NCBI GenBank assembly: GCA_022796795.1
Contig: JAAWJI010000024.1
Location: forward strand, 1 to 58,012
Direction: 5' to 3'
From: Lachnospiraceae bacterium
GTDB taxonomy: Bacteria > Bacillota > Clostridia > Lachnospirales > Lachnospiraceae
Length of the DNA: 58,012 bases
Shown: positions 8,782 through 17,846 of the stretch, one piece after another
Layout of the letters: every line of letters begins with the position of its first letter
How positions within the stretch are numbered: the stretch's first letter is position 1
Program-made: the position numbers and the translations under genes
The notes under the pieces: generated by a model
Databases searched by the model: none
The model's input: only the letters and a program-made list of their open reading frames with translations
Told to the model about the DNA's origin: nothing

Positions 8782-11160
8782 GGTTGGTTCCTCCTTTTTT
8801 TCTTCCGGATCTGCCCCTTGTTCCTCTTCCTTTTTGGTTTCCTGCAGAAAATCTCCTGCTGGCAGTCCGTTTTTCAACTTTTTATCTCTGGCGGCATCAT
8901 AGAGCCGGAACAGATTCAATCGCAGGGCATTAGTCACCACGCAGAAGCTGGAAAGGCTCATGGCCGCCGCCCCGAACATGGGGTTCAGCTTCCAGCCAAA
9001 AATAGGATACCACAATCCGGCTGCCAGGGGAATCCCCACTACGTTATAGAAAAATGCCCAGAACAGATTCTCATGGATATTCTTAAGGGTGGCCCGGCTT
9101 AAGCGGATGGCTGCCGGCACGTCGCTTAACCGGCTCTTCATGAGAACCACGTCCGCCGCGTCAATGGCAATATCCGTGCCCGCCCCGATGGCAATGCCCA
9201 TATCCGCCCGGGTGAGAGCCGGCGCATCGTTGATGCCGTCGCCCACCATGGCTACCTTGCCCTTTTCCTTTAACGAGCGGATCACCGCCTCCTTACCTTC
9301 CGGCAGAACCCCGGCAATCACCTCATCCACGCCGGCCTGGGCTCCGATGGCCCGGGCGGTCCGCTCATTGTCTCCGGTAAGCATGACCACATGGATCCCC
9401 ATATTCTTCAGCTCCTGAACAGCCCGGGGACTATCCTCCTTGATCACATCCGCCACGGCGATGATTCCCAAAAGCTTTCCGTCTCTGCTGAAAAACAGGG
9501 GAGTCTTTCCTGTGCCCGCAAGATCCAAAGCCTTACTCCGCAGCTTCTCTGGCACCTGGGCCTGCTTCTCCATAAAAGTCAGGTTTCCGCCCCAGAGTCT
9601 GGCTCCCTCCAGCACCGCTGTAAGGCCGTTTCCAGGCATAGCCTGAAATCCCTCCACCTCTTTTGCTTCAAGCCCTTGTTCCTGCGCCTTTGTAAGGATG
9701 GCTCTGGCCAGGGGATGCTCGCTCTTCTTCTCCAGGGAATAGGCAAATCCTAAAAGTTCTTCTTCCGTAAAGTCCTCTGCAGGCAAAAGATCCGTTACCC
9801 TGGGCTCCCCGCTGGTAATGGTCCCTGTTTTATCCAGGGCCACAATCTGCATTTTGCCTGTCTCCTCCAGGGACACGGCCGTCTTAAACATAATGCCGTG
9901 CCTGGCCCCCATTCCATTGCCCACCATAATAGCCACCGGCGTGGCAAGCCCCAGGGCGCAGGGACAACTGATAACCAGCACGGAGATTCCCCTGGCCAGG
10001 GCAAAGCCAAAGGTCTGCCCGGCCAAAAGCCAGATCACAATGGTGGCTGCCGCAATGGCAATGACCGCAGGCACAAAGACCCCGGACACCCGGTCCGCCA
10101 CCTTGGCAATGGGCGCCTTGGTGGCCGCCGCATCGCTGACCATCTGGATAATCTGGGACAGAGTAGTATCCTCTCCCACCCGCTGAGCCTGGCATTTGAG
10201 AAAGCCGGACTGGTTCACAGTAGCTGCAGATACTTGGTCCCCCGCCTCCTTATCCACCGGGATGCTCTCTCCCGTAAGGGCCGACTCATTGACCGCGCTG
10301 CTTCCCTCTACGACCACGCCGTCCACGGGAATATTTTCCCCGGGCCGCACCACAAAGAAATCTCCCTTTTGCACCTGGTCAATGGAAACTACCGTTTCCA
10401 CGCCATCCCGCAGCACCGTGGCTGTCTTGGGCGCCAGCTTCATCAGGCTCTTCAGAGCGTCCGTGGTCTTACCCTTGGACCGGGCCTCCAGCATTTTTCC
10501 CACGGTAATCAGGGTCAAAATCATGGCCGCAGACTCAAAATAAAACTCATGCATGTATTCCATAACCCTGGCCATGTCTCCCTGCATCTGAGCGTCGGTC
10601 ATAGCAAACAGGGCGTAGGTGCTGTACACAAAGGACGCTCCCGCCCCCAGAGCCACCAGGGTATCCATATTGGGAGCCCGGTGCATGAGGCCCCGAAATC
10701 CGCTGACAAAAAACTTCTGGTTAATCACCATGACCGCCGCGGTCAACAGCAGCTGCAAAAGCCCCATAGCCACATGATTTTTCGCCAAACATGCCGGAGC
10801 CGGCCAGTTCCACATCATATGTCCCATAGAAAAATACATGAGCACGATCAAAAAGCCCAGAGATGCCAGGAGCCGCTTCTTAAGCCTAGGCGTCTCCTGA
10901 TCCTTTAAGAGCTCCTCCCCTGGGACAGCCCCGGGCCCAGCGCCCTTTCCCGCCGCCGGCGCTGCCTTCTCGGCCGCTCCGTAGCCCGCGTTCTCCACAG
11001 CTGTGATCACATCCTGGGCCGAAGCCGTGCCCTCCACACCCATGGAGTTGGTCAACAGGCTCACAGAGCAGGAGGTCACTCCCGGCACTTGGGACACCGC
11101 TTTCTCCACCCGGGCGCTGCAGGCGGCACAGCTCATACCTGTCACCGTATATTGATCCAT
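8572..11160 (-). CDS. copA: Copper-exporting P1B-type ATPase with C-terminal CopZ-like domain
   Basis: Pumps Cu(I) out of the cell with ATP. 862 residues. Seen in order: an N-terminal heavy-metal-associated domain with CAAC at residues 11-14, membrane helices, the actuator segment with [12 protein letters not shown], and the metal-site helix [13 protein letters not shown] (the CPC typical of Cu(I) pumps). Then come the phosphorylation site [12 protein letters not shown], an HP pair in [10 protein letters not shown], the hinge [12 protein letters not shown], and last helices with YNVVG and MSLSS (typical Cu(I) residues). After a charged linker the last 69 residues form a second HMA domain with CGHC. 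That domain has its own upstream ribosome-site-like sequence (see 8572-8781). A CsoR-type operator sits in the promoter. Confidence 0.95.
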   Translation of the reverse strand: MDQYTVTGMSCAACSARVEKAVSQVPGVTSCSVSLLTNSMGVEGTASAQDVITAVENAGYGAAEKAAPAAGKGAGPGAVPGEELLKDQETPRLKKRLLASLGFLIVLMYFSMGHMMWNWPAPACLAKNHVAMGLLQLLLTAAVMVINQKFFVSGFRGLMHRAPNMDTLVALGAGASFVYSTYALFAMTDAQMQGDMARVMEYMHEFYFESAAMILTLITVGKMLEARSKGKTTDALKSLMKLAPKTATVLRDGVETVVSIDQVQKGDFFVVRPGENIPVDGVVVEGSSAVNESALTGESIPVDKEAGDQVSAATVNQSGFLKCQAQRVGEDTTLSQIIQMVSDAAATKAPIAKVADRVSGVFVPAVIAIAAATIVIWLLAGQTFGFALARGISVLVISCPCALGLATPVAIMVGNGMGARHGIMFKTAVSLEETGKMQIVALDKTGTITSGEPRVTDLLPAEDFTEEELLGFAYSLEKKSEHPLARAILTKAQEQGLEAKEVEGFQAMPGNGLTAVLEGARLWGGNLTFMEKQAQVPEKLRSKALDLAGTGKTPLFFSRDGKLLGIIAVADVIKEDSPRAVQELKNMGIHVVMLTGDNERTARAIGAQAGVDEVIAGVLPEGKEAVIRSLKEKGKVAMVGDGINDAPALTRADMGIAIGAGTDIAIDAADVVLMKSRLSDVPAAIRLSRATLKNIHENLFWAFFYNVVGIPLAAGLWYPIFGWKLNPMFGAAAMSLSSFCVVTNALRLNLFRLYDAARDKKLKNGLPAGDFLQETKKEEEQGADPEEKKEEPTMTKTMKIEGMMCGHCEARVKKCLEALAEVSEAAVSHETGTAVVTLTAEVADEVLRKTVEDQDYKVLEIQ

Positions 11161-11200
11161 AAAATCGCCTCCTTCTTTGTCAAAGCTTTATCATAGGCTC

Positions 11201-11229
11201 ATTATATACCCCCTATGGGTATTTTGCAA
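11201..11229 (-). promoter_or_regulatory. copA promoter with CsoR-type operator
   Basis: Minus strand: -35 TTGCAA (11224-11229), 17 bp, -10 TATAAT (11201-11206). The spacer is filled by ATACCCATAGGGGGTAT (11206-11222), a pseudo-palindrome of the form known for the Cu(I)-sensing repressor CsoR. Binding there would block polymerase, with release by copper. No csoR gene is in the window, so the regulator would be encoded elsewhere. Confidence 0.75.
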
Positions 11230-11352
11230 GCATTTATTATTTCTTTGTGTAAATTTTCTCTTTTTATAATCGGGTAGGGAAGATTTTCTCCCCACTCCCG
11301 CGCGGCCCATGCGCCGCGTTAGCGGCAAACTTCCTCTGCATGGGCCTGTGCA

Positions 11353-11393
11353 TAAAAAAGCCGCAAGAATGGGGAATATTTCCATTCCTGCGG
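11353..11393 (-). terminator. Rho-independent terminator of the DUF3021 gene
   Basis: Hairpin at 11361-11393 with minus-strand arms CCGCAGGAATGG and CCATTCTTGCGG (one G-T mismatch), followed by CTTTTTTAT. It lies about 20 bp after the stop at 11413. Confidence 0.8.
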
Positions 11394-11412
11394 TCCATTT
11401 TACAATTCTTAC

Positions 11413-11871
11413 TTACCGTTCTATTTTATTCAGGTTTCTATTCATCCGCTTCACGTTGTACCGGCAAATGTTGTACTCCACCACCCACATAATCAGGAAA
11501 ATCAGCACAAAAATTCCCAGATACCCCAGAAATCCTCCCAGGCTGTGCTCCATCCAGTACAATACATAAGCGGTAGGCAGCATAATCACCGAGAGAATCA
11601 GAAAATATACCCCAGTCTGCCTGGCAATGCTCCAGCGCTCCAGCTCCCATACCACAGAACCTGCCGCACACCCCGCTCCCAGCAGCCCGCAGAGAAACGC
11701 CTGCAAAAGCACTGCCAGAACTTCATTTCCCACAGACTGAACCAGCTGGGGCTCGCAGGGAGAATAATACCCGTTTCCCCACGCAAGGGAAAGTCCGATG
11801 CTGATCAGATGTCCGATTCCGATTCCCATGCAAAATCCAAATATTCCCCGCTTCACACAATTCTTTTTCAT
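11413..11871 (-). CDS. DUF3021-like membrane protein
   Basis: 152 residues with four hydrophobic helices, near residues 10-30, 50-72, 86-106 and 112-132, and a basic C-terminal tail (KRMNRNLNKIER). Length, topology and position right after a LytTR-domain gene match DUF3021 proteins. In known streptococcal LytTR regulatory pairs, a small membrane partner restrains the DNA-binding protein; by analogy this one may do so, but that is inference. It starts 11 bp after the LytTR stop, so the two are co-transcribed. Confidence 0.75.
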   Translation of the reverse strand: MKKNCVKRGIFGFCMGIGIGHLISIGLSLAWGNGYYSPCEPQLVQSVGNEVLAVLLQAFLCGLLGAGCAAGSVVWELERWSIARQTGVYFLILSVIMLPTAYVLYWMEHSLGGFLGYLGIFVLIFLIMWVVEYNICRYNVKRMNRNLNKIER

Positions 11872-11882
11872 ACCTGTTCACC

Positions 11883-12323
11883 TCATACTCCTAGTATTTT
11901 TTTGATTTTGGAAACATACCGCCTGGACACATAGGTCACGGCTCCGTCCGCAAGCTTCACGCAGATCGTTCCCGTAAAGCTCAGATCAAAATTTTTCACT
12001 TTGCCCAGATTAATAATCTCCGAGTTGGAAATACGGACAAATTTCTGCCCGTCCAGACGTTCCTCCAGCTCATAGAGCCGCAGACGCAGCACATACTCCC
12101 CCTGGTCCGTGGCTGCAAAAACCTTGCCCCCATTTGCATAAACCCGAATCAGCGAGGACTGCTCCAGCACCTCCACCTTGTCGTTTCTGATTCCTGTAAG
12201 AATCTGCGGAACATGCTCCGACAGCTTCTTTGCTAGGCTTAAGACCTCCTCCGTCATGGACGCAGTTAGTATTATAAGCCTGGGCTCTGTGCAGGAGCTG
12301 TCGATTTTGATTTCTACCTGCAT
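11883..12323 (-). CDS. LytTR-domain DNA-binding regulator
   Basis: 146 residues. The ATG at 12323 is chosen because GGAAAGGAGG precedes it; the open frame reaches 27 codons further with no ribosome site. The C-terminal half has LytTR features: VEVLEQSSLIRVYANGGKV, LYELEERLDGQKFVRISNSE (start of a longer match) and a closing VSRRYVSKIKKILG. It has no receiver domain, so it is a stand-alone LytTR protein of the type paired with a membrane protein. It probably regulates its own promoter at 12354-12382; targets are unknown. Confidence 0.88.
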   Translation of the reverse strand: MQVEIKIDSSCTEPRLIILTASMTEEVLSLAKKLSEHVPQILTGIRNDKVEVLEQSSLIRVYANGGKVFAATDQGEYVLRLRLYELEERLDGQKFVRISNSEIINLGKVKNFDLSFTGTICVKLADGAVTYVSRRYVSKIKKILGV

Positions 12324-12353
12324 GAAACATCCTCCTTTCCTCTTCTGAGGCCC

Positions 12354-12382
12354 ATTATAGAAAATACGGCAACGCTCTGCAA
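12354..12382 (-). promoter_or_regulatory. Promoter of the LytTR/DUF3021 pair
   Basis: Minus strand: -35 TTGCAG (12377-12382), 17 bp, -10 TATAAT (12354-12359), about 30 bp before the start codon. No clear pair of LytTR direct repeats was recognised upstream. Confidence 0.65.
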
Positions 12383-12480
12383 TGGTTTTGCTATAACTGG
12401 TCATTTTCCCTCTATAGATGGCAGTTGCCCGGGAAAATTTTCTCGATGATAAAAAAAAATGAGTATTTTTTTATTTGTGT

Positions 12481-12523
12481 TTGCTTTTTGCCTTTGTCCA
12501 CCGTATAATGATAGACGGAGGAT
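12481..12523 (+). promoter_or_regulatory. Promoter and ribosome site of the double methyltransferase gene
   Basis: -35 TTGCTT (12481-12486), 17 bp, -10 TATAAT (12504-12509), then CGGAGGA (12516-12522) seven bases before the ATG at 12530. Only about 20 bases separate the -10 and the start codon, so the leader is very short. An A-run and T-run lie just upstream (12450-12480). Confidence 0.65.
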
Positions 12524-12529
12524 TTTATC

Positions 12530-15436
12530 ATGGAGAATTTTACGATCTTAAATTACCAAGGCAGCAAGAGCAGTCTTAGTAATTTTATACAAAAAAATAT
12601 AGCGCCTTATATACAAGATGGAAAAGCAATCTTAGATATCTTTTCAGGTTCTGGTGCTGTTTGCAATATGTTCAGAGACAACCATCAGGTTTTTGCAAAC
12701 GATTCAGAATGCTATGCAAGTATTATTGCTGACGCTATTTTGAATCAAGCAGAAATAGCATCTCCTTCCAGCCTACTTCTTTCTCTGGAATCAGAATTTA
12801 CTGCTGCTTTTAAAAAGCAAGGGGCTCCTATTATAGATTTTATCAACCAAGAACAGCAGGCAGTAAAAGAAGAAAGCTATGACGAATTAACCGCTCTGTA
12901 TCATTCCTATCCAACTGTTTGGAACAATCGATACTCCAATATAACAAATTCTCCTTTGACTGTGGAGAAAATAAAGCAATTAAAGGATTTTTATCTATTT
13001 ACCACATACTATGCCACGAACTATTACGGGATCATTCAAGCTCTAGCTATTGATTGTCTGATCAAAATCATTCATACAAGCTTCGCGAAATACAAAACTG
13101 CTCTGCTTTCTTGTTTGTTTTATGCCATGAAGGAAGCAGTTTTTTCTAAGGATGGGCATATGGCGCAGCCCCTTAGTCTTGAAAAAAATCAGAAACGCCT
13201 TTTTGTACAGCGAAAAAAGAATATTTATGAATTATTTTCAAAAAAATTCAAGGAATATATCCGTATTCCTTTATCTAAATTTTCAGGGAAGAACATGGTA
13301 TTCAATTCTAACTTTGAGGAATTATTAGACGAAAAGCTTTTTTCGAATGTGGGATTGGTTTACGCAGATCCCCCCTATACAGACATGCAATATTCCAGAT
13401 ATTATCATCTGCTGAATGTGGCCGCCAGATATGAGTACCCATTATTAACGGTTACAAAAAATGGGTATACCAAAGGTTTATATACAGAAGGACGCTATCA
13501 GTCTAAATTAAGCCAGCACGGCGCCGCCAAACAAGTCTTAGAGAATTTAATCAGCTTTTGCGCGCGCACACATACAAACCTGGCTCTTAGCTATGCCTAT
13601 CCTCAAGACAGGGAAACACAAGCCACAAATAGATATACCATTTCCATTGACGAACTGGTAGAGCTGGCGCAAAAATATTACACAAATGCCTGCGTCCATG
13701 TAGTAATGCAATCTTATAGTCATGCAAATCATCGAAACAGTAAACCAAAAAAGGTCCTGGAATATTTGATACTATGCGGCAATAAAAATTTGTATCAGGT
13801 CAATATAGATTCACTTAAAAAATCTTTAGGCGATTTATTGCCCAGCAAAAACAATCCCATGTACAACTCTCACATGTACTGGTCGCAAAAATCCTTTAAC
13901 ATCTGTGATGTATTGATAGAATCTCTGTCAAATAGAGGGGATGTTGTTTTTGATCCATTTCTTGGCTCAGGAGTAACTATGCTGGAAGCTATTAAAAAAA
14001 ATTTGTCACGCTGTTCCATCGGCTGTGATATCAATGATATGCCCTTATTTATCTCAAAATTATTGTTATCTGTTCCTGGCATTTCAGATATTGAAAAAGA
14101 GCTTGAAAATTTTGTATCAGAGCTGACCCCTTTCCTTCACTATTATGAGACCACATGTCCAATCTGTAATGAAACAGGCTCCATATCAAAAGTAATATTC
14201 GACAAGCCTGAGCGGACAGGCTCAAAAATACGCATCAAAGCTGTCCATTACACATGCAAGTGCACAAAAAAGGGGGTTAAGCCTGCTTCAGAAAACGACT
14301 ATGAAAAAATGAATGTTACTCCCGTATTAAAAAACATTCACAGCACTATTTTATTACAGAACTCAAAAATAGCGGTTGCTGAAAATGACGACATTAAAAA
14401 TATATTTACAGGACGCAACTTATCTGTATTAGACGAAATATTAAGTATCATTTACAATTATGATGAAACTTATCAAGGGATTCTAAAATATATTCTCATG
14501 TCCATCCTGCATCTTTGCAAAATAACCGATAAACATTCTAATTCGCAGTGGCCATTATGGATACCTAAAACGGATTGTGTTGAGAAAAATATTATAGATA
14601 TTTATATAAAAAAAATCAGGAAATTTTATGAAGTTATCCCATTTATGAAGGAGAATTATACGGACTCTGAAATCGTGGAATCCTATAGCGCCCTATCTCC
14701 CGGCAAATGCTTATTGCTGCAAAAGGGCAGCCAGTTTATAACGCAGCAGGATATCCCCGATGATGGAGTGGATTTAATCATCACCGATCCTCCATATTTG
14801 GAACAAGTTCTGTATTCCGAATATATGCAGCTGTATAAACCATTTTTAAATTTTGATTATAACCTAGAAGATGAAATCATTGTTTCCTCTGCCCCTTCTC
14901 GCAGCAAGAGCCGAAGCGACTATTTTTATTTATTGGAAAAGGTTTTTAAGGTATGTTCACAGAAACTGAAACGGAATCATTATTTATGCTTATATTTTCA
15001 TGATTCAAATTTGACTGTCTGGAACGAATTGATCACAATCCTGGAAAATAATTGTTTTAGATTTATTACTCAAATACACATTGATAAAACAGTCACATTA
15101 AAAAATATCATCAGCCCAAAGAAATCATTAAACGGTGACTCTATCCTAATCTTTTCTAAAAGCGCTGTTCCAATTAAGCACAATGCCGAGGAAGATCTGT
15201 CCGAAATTGAACACAATATTATCCGGCAAGCCAAATTTATGGTAAAAACCAATGGTCCTCTATCTACTCCTGAATTGTATGACAACGGACTTATGGAAAT
15301 TTTGATTCAGAATGGCTGGCTATCCAAACTTTCCAGTAAGTATTCTTCCCTGGTTGATTTATTCGATAAGCATTTGACCTGGGATTCCTCTACAGCTAAA
15401 TGGCAAATGAAGAGCGTTGTAAAATCATCGCAATAG
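12530..15436 (+). CDS. Double-domain DNA methyltransferase (D12-like plus Zn-ribbon methylase)
   Basis: 968 residues containing two amino-methyltransferase domains. The first (about 1-420) is D12/Dam-like: NYQGSKSSLSNFI (8-20), the SAM site ILDIFSGSGAV (34-44) and the catalytic YADPPYTDMQYSRYYH (278-293). The second (about 440-880) has a SAM site FDPFLGSGV (474-482), a Cys-rich insert CPIC (543-546) with CKC (576-578), an FTGRN motif (626-630) and the catalytic LIITDPPYLEQVLYSEY (749-765). The Zn-ribbon insert recalls COG1743-type DNA methylases. The domain order is unlike a plain Dam enzyme and resembles fused modification enzymes that methylate the two strands of an asymmetric site; that parallel is inference. 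The gene is AT-rich compared with its neighbours and converges on a methylase-nuclease gene, so it is probably the modification part of a transferred restriction system. Confidence 0.85.
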   Translation: MENFTILNYQGSKSSLSNFIQKNIAPYIQDGKAILDIFSGSGAVCNMFRDNHQVFANDSECYASIIADAILNQAEIASPSSLLLSLESEFTAAFKKQGAPIIDFINQEQQAVKEESYDELTALYHSYPTVWNNRYSNITNSPLTVEKIKQLKDFYLFTTYYATNYYGIIQALAIDCLIKIIHTSFAKYKTALLSCLFYAMKEAVFSKDGHMAQPLSLEKNQKRLFVQRKKNIYELFSKKFKEYIRIPLSKFSGKNMVFNSNFEELLDEKLFSNVGLVYADPPYTDMQYSRYYHLLNVAARYEYPLLTVTKNGYTKGLYTEGRYQSKLSQHGAAKQVLENLISFCARTHTNLALSYAYPQDRETQATNRYTISIDELVELAQKYYTNACVHVVMQSYSHANHRNSKPKKVLEYLILCGNKNLYQVNIDSLKKSLGDLLPSKNNPMYNSHMYWSQKSFNICDVLIESLSNRGDVVFDPFLGSGVTMLEAIKKNLSRCSIGCDINDMPLFISKLLLSVPGISDIEKELENFVSELTPFLHYYETTCPICNETGSISKVIFDKPERTGSKIRIKAVHYTCKCTKKGVKPASENDYEKMNVTPVLKNIHSTILLQNSKIAVAENDDIKNIFTGRNLSVLDEILSIIYNYDETYQGILKYILMSILHLCKITDKHSNSQWPLWIPKTDCVEKNIIDIYIKKIRKFYEVIPFMKENYTDSEIVESYSALSPGKCLLLQKGSQFITQQDIPDDGVDLIITDPPYLEQVLYSEYMQLYKPFLNFDYNLEDEIIVSSAPSRSKSRSDYFYLLEKVFKVCSQKLKRNHYLCLYFHDSNLTVWNELITILENNCFRFITQIHIDKTVTLKNIISPKKSLNGDSILIFSKSAVPIKHNAEEDLSEIEHNIIRQAKFMVKTNGPLSTPELYDNGLMEILIQNGWLSKLSSKYSSLVDLFDKHLTWDSSTAKWQMKSVVKSSQ

Positions 15437-15454
15437 ATGATTTTACAACGCTCT
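15411..15454. terminator. Bidirectional terminator between convergent island genes
   Basis: A perfect 19-bp inverted repeat, AGAGCGTTGTAAAATCATC (15411-15429) and its complement (15436-15454), with a six-base loop. The left arm encodes the last residues of the methyltransferase, and its stop codon TAG spans the loop and the first base of the right arm. The other gene ends eight bases beyond. No long T-tract follows, so it may act mainly as an RNA-stabilising hairpin for both convergent messages. Confidence 0.75.
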
Positions 15455-15461
15455 CCCTTTC

Positions 15462-17846
15462 CTATATGTCTTTCATTCCGTTATAATATTCTCCCGGAAA
15501 ATATTTGTTAAGACGCTGCATCAATTGATTTCCGTCAATAGTCTCAACCTCAAGATCAACGGCCACCTTTTTCCCATCCTTGGTATACCCGGAGGTTGTC
15601 ACACAGACTGCATAGTCCAATCCTCTTCTCATCCTTTCAGCATAGAGTCTCTGTATGGGATCAGAACCAACATTTGATGCCCAGCGCTTGCATTGGAATA
15701 TATAATGATGCAATCGATCCTGTTGCCGCTTAGAGGCCATAATATCAACCCCCAGATCTCCTGTTCCTCCCATTTTTATAACATTTTCATATCCCTCCCT
15801 TTTCAACAAGCCTTGTACCAAAACTTCAAAATCCGTACCGCTTAATGTGGATATATCAACGGCATCTTCATTAGGTTTCCGGATATCTTTTCTTTCCACA
15901 TAATATTGCCCATCTCTGTCACAATAATTTAATATTAAATGTTCAATATCTCTCTGATGGTTTTCATCCTCTAAAATTTGTACAATCGTTTTGGGATTGC
16001 CATCGCATAACGCATTCACCAGTTCAAAATAGACATCTTCCAATACAAATTTCCCTTTGTTATCTAAAAGCTGCCTAATAAAAATTGGCATTAAATCGTA
16101 TAATTTTGTATATAAATCCGTTGTATCCTCAATATCCAAATATAATTGATTATTATCAACTTGTATACAGCCCGCATCTACCTTAAAATATTGCTGTAAC
16201 AAGGTATTGATCTTTACCAGATCCTCCTCGTTGGGCAAATATAAATATTTTGACCTTAAATCATTACAAATCAGAGCTATGGCACTTGATAATGTTACAT
16301 AGCTTTTTGCACGAATCAGATAGGAATATACCTTTTTAACAAGCAAAAATTCGTAATTTTCATTGCCCATATACCAATATCTATCCTTCTCTGGCAATTT
16401 ATAGAAGACAACTAGCATCTCATTCATTAATGTATTGGTGAATGCTGATTGTTTTCTTACTGTAGGATCTTTCTTTTCTATTCCGATTTGATATGCGTAC
16501 TCAAAACCATTCTTTCTGGCCAAATTCACGATTTCGATATAAGTCTTGAAATACTTTGCTTTCCCCAATTTCATGGTAAAAAATACCAGTCCGTCTTCCT
16601 TCAATACCCTGTGAAAATGAGAAAACATCGTATCAATATCCTTATAGTAATTTTGTATCTCTCTTTTTTCTAGTCTTGTGTCGGCATTGGTCAGAACAAT
16701 TTCCTGTTTCAACATATCTTCTGTCAACGCGTATTTCGAATCATAAAATTCTTCCAGCCAAATACGATATAATTGATTTCTTTCCAAATACGGAACCTGA
16801 TCTGTATACGGAAAATCCGTATAGATCATATCTACCTTCCAATCAGGATTTTCTTTCATATACGATGCATAATCCTTATTAACAAGGATAACCTCTGAAT
16901 CTGTGGTTCCGATTTGCTTATGCCTGTATGCGGTCTTAAACCTGCAGAAATTTTTATATTTTTCCTCAAAAAGAAGCCAGACATTCATATCCTGCGCTCC
17001 ACGTCCCACTACATGATACAATATATCTGTACTGGAACCATACATTGCAATTCTTGCAAGAGAAATAGATGCAACCAAAACCTGTTCCAGCACATCTCTT
17101 TCATCGGATGGTTCCAGTCTGTTAATTGCATCCTGCAAAACCAATAAGGCGATTTTATTCCTTTGTGTGAAAATTCTGTCATATTTATCTGCGCCTGTAG
17201 ATGACGTAATATTAATTCTGCTGTTTACGATATATTGCTTTTTAGGAAATCTTTCTACATTTATTTTTTCCAGACTAACTAACTTTTCATAATCATCCTG
17301 ATCAAATTTTTTAGCTTTCCCGCCACACACCGGACATCTCTCAAGCAATTTTATGTTTTTACCAGCTACTATTTCCCGATTACTAGACGGATCAAAATAC
17401 CCTTCCCTTCCATTTTCAGGGTCAAATAAAACTTTACTTATATAATTCCTGCAGCCACAGCAGGAGGTTTCATATAACGACATGATTTGTCCATATACAT
17501 CTTTTTTAACAGCATCAAATAATTCGCTTAATTTTGACAGATCTACCTTAGTCATCAATGCACTTACGGCATTAAATGTATAATTGTCCAATTCCGTTGC
17601 ATAAATCTTTTTTACCTTTCCCATGGCAGCATATACAAAGGAACCAGAGCCCATAAAGGGGTCATACATCATGTCAGTACCATCGCTTATTGCTTCCAGA
17701 ACCCTTTCCGCTATAACAGGAGATTTCCTGCCCTTAAAATTAAAAGTTGTTCGCATTTCGTTTGGAACCGTATTAGGTACACCTTCAATAGCCGGCTTAA
17801 TTCTATTTAATCGCACCCTTAATTTTTCAGGTATCTGTTTTCTCAT
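15462..17846 (-). CDS. Methyltransferase-like / Mrr nuclease fusion (putative restriction enzyme)
   Basis: 794 residues. N-terminal part: SAM-site motif YDPFMGSGSF (61-70), Cys pairs CCGC (129-132) and CPVC (171-174) as a likely Zn ribbon, FTQRN (226-230), and the motif IV equivalent IYTDFPYTDQVPYLERNQ (341-358). The normal DPPY is DFPY here, which may weaken or abolish methyl transfer. The C-terminal part (about 668-780) is an Mrr-type endonuclease domain: Glu 674 in FEVLVQGLLKREGY, GGTGDLGVD with Asp 701, and FQCKRW with Gln 718 and Lys 720. This suits a protein that recognises DNA through the methylase fold and cuts it. The start at 17846 follows AAGGAGGTAAAGGCAA. AT-rich, converging on the double methyltransferase gene. 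Confidence 0.85.
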   Translation of the reverse strand: MRKQIPEKLRVRLNRIKPAIEGVPNTVPNEMRTTFNFKGRKSPVIAERVLEAISDGTDMMYDPFMGSGSFVYAAMGKVKKIYATELDNYTFNAVSALMTKVDLSKLSELFDAVKKDVYGQIMSLYETSCCGCRNYISKVLFDPENGREGYFDPSSNREIVAGKNIKLLERCPVCGGKAKKFDQDDYEKLVSLEKINVERFPKKQYIVNSRINITSSTGADKYDRIFTQRNKIALLVLQDAINRLEPSDERDVLEQVLVASISLARIAMYGSSTDILYHVVGRGAQDMNVWLLFEEKYKNFCRFKTAYRHKQIGTTDSEVILVNKDYASYMKENPDWKVDMIYTDFPYTDQVPYLERNQLYRIWLEEFYDSKYALTEDMLKQEIVLTNADTRLEKREIQNYYKDIDTMFSHFHRVLKEDGLVFFTMKLGKAKYFKTYIEIVNLARKNGFEYAYQIGIEKKDPTVRKQSAFTNTLMNEMLVVFYKLPEKDRYWYMGNENYEFLLVKKVYSYLIRAKSYVTLSSAIALICNDLRSKYLYLPNEEDLVKINTLLQQYFKVDAGCIQVDNNQLYLDIEDTTDLYTKLYDLMPIFIRQLLDNKGKFVLEDVYFELVNALCDGNPKTIVQILEDENHQRDIEHLILNYCDRDGQYYVERKDIRKPNEDAVDISTLSGTDFEVLVQGLLKREGYENVIKMGGTGDLGVDIMASKRQQDRLHHYIFQCKRWASNVGSDPIQRLYAERMRRGLDYAVCVTTSGYTKDGKKVAVDLEVETIDGNQLMQRLNKYFPGEYYNGMKDI

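Noticed and set aside
9898..10908. 336-codon plus-strand frame
   Set aside because: Antisense to copA; His/Gly/Arg-rich translation without domain signs.
11191..11385. 64-codon minus-strand frame upstream of copA
   Set aside because: Overlaps the copA promoter and the preceding terminator; no ribosome site.
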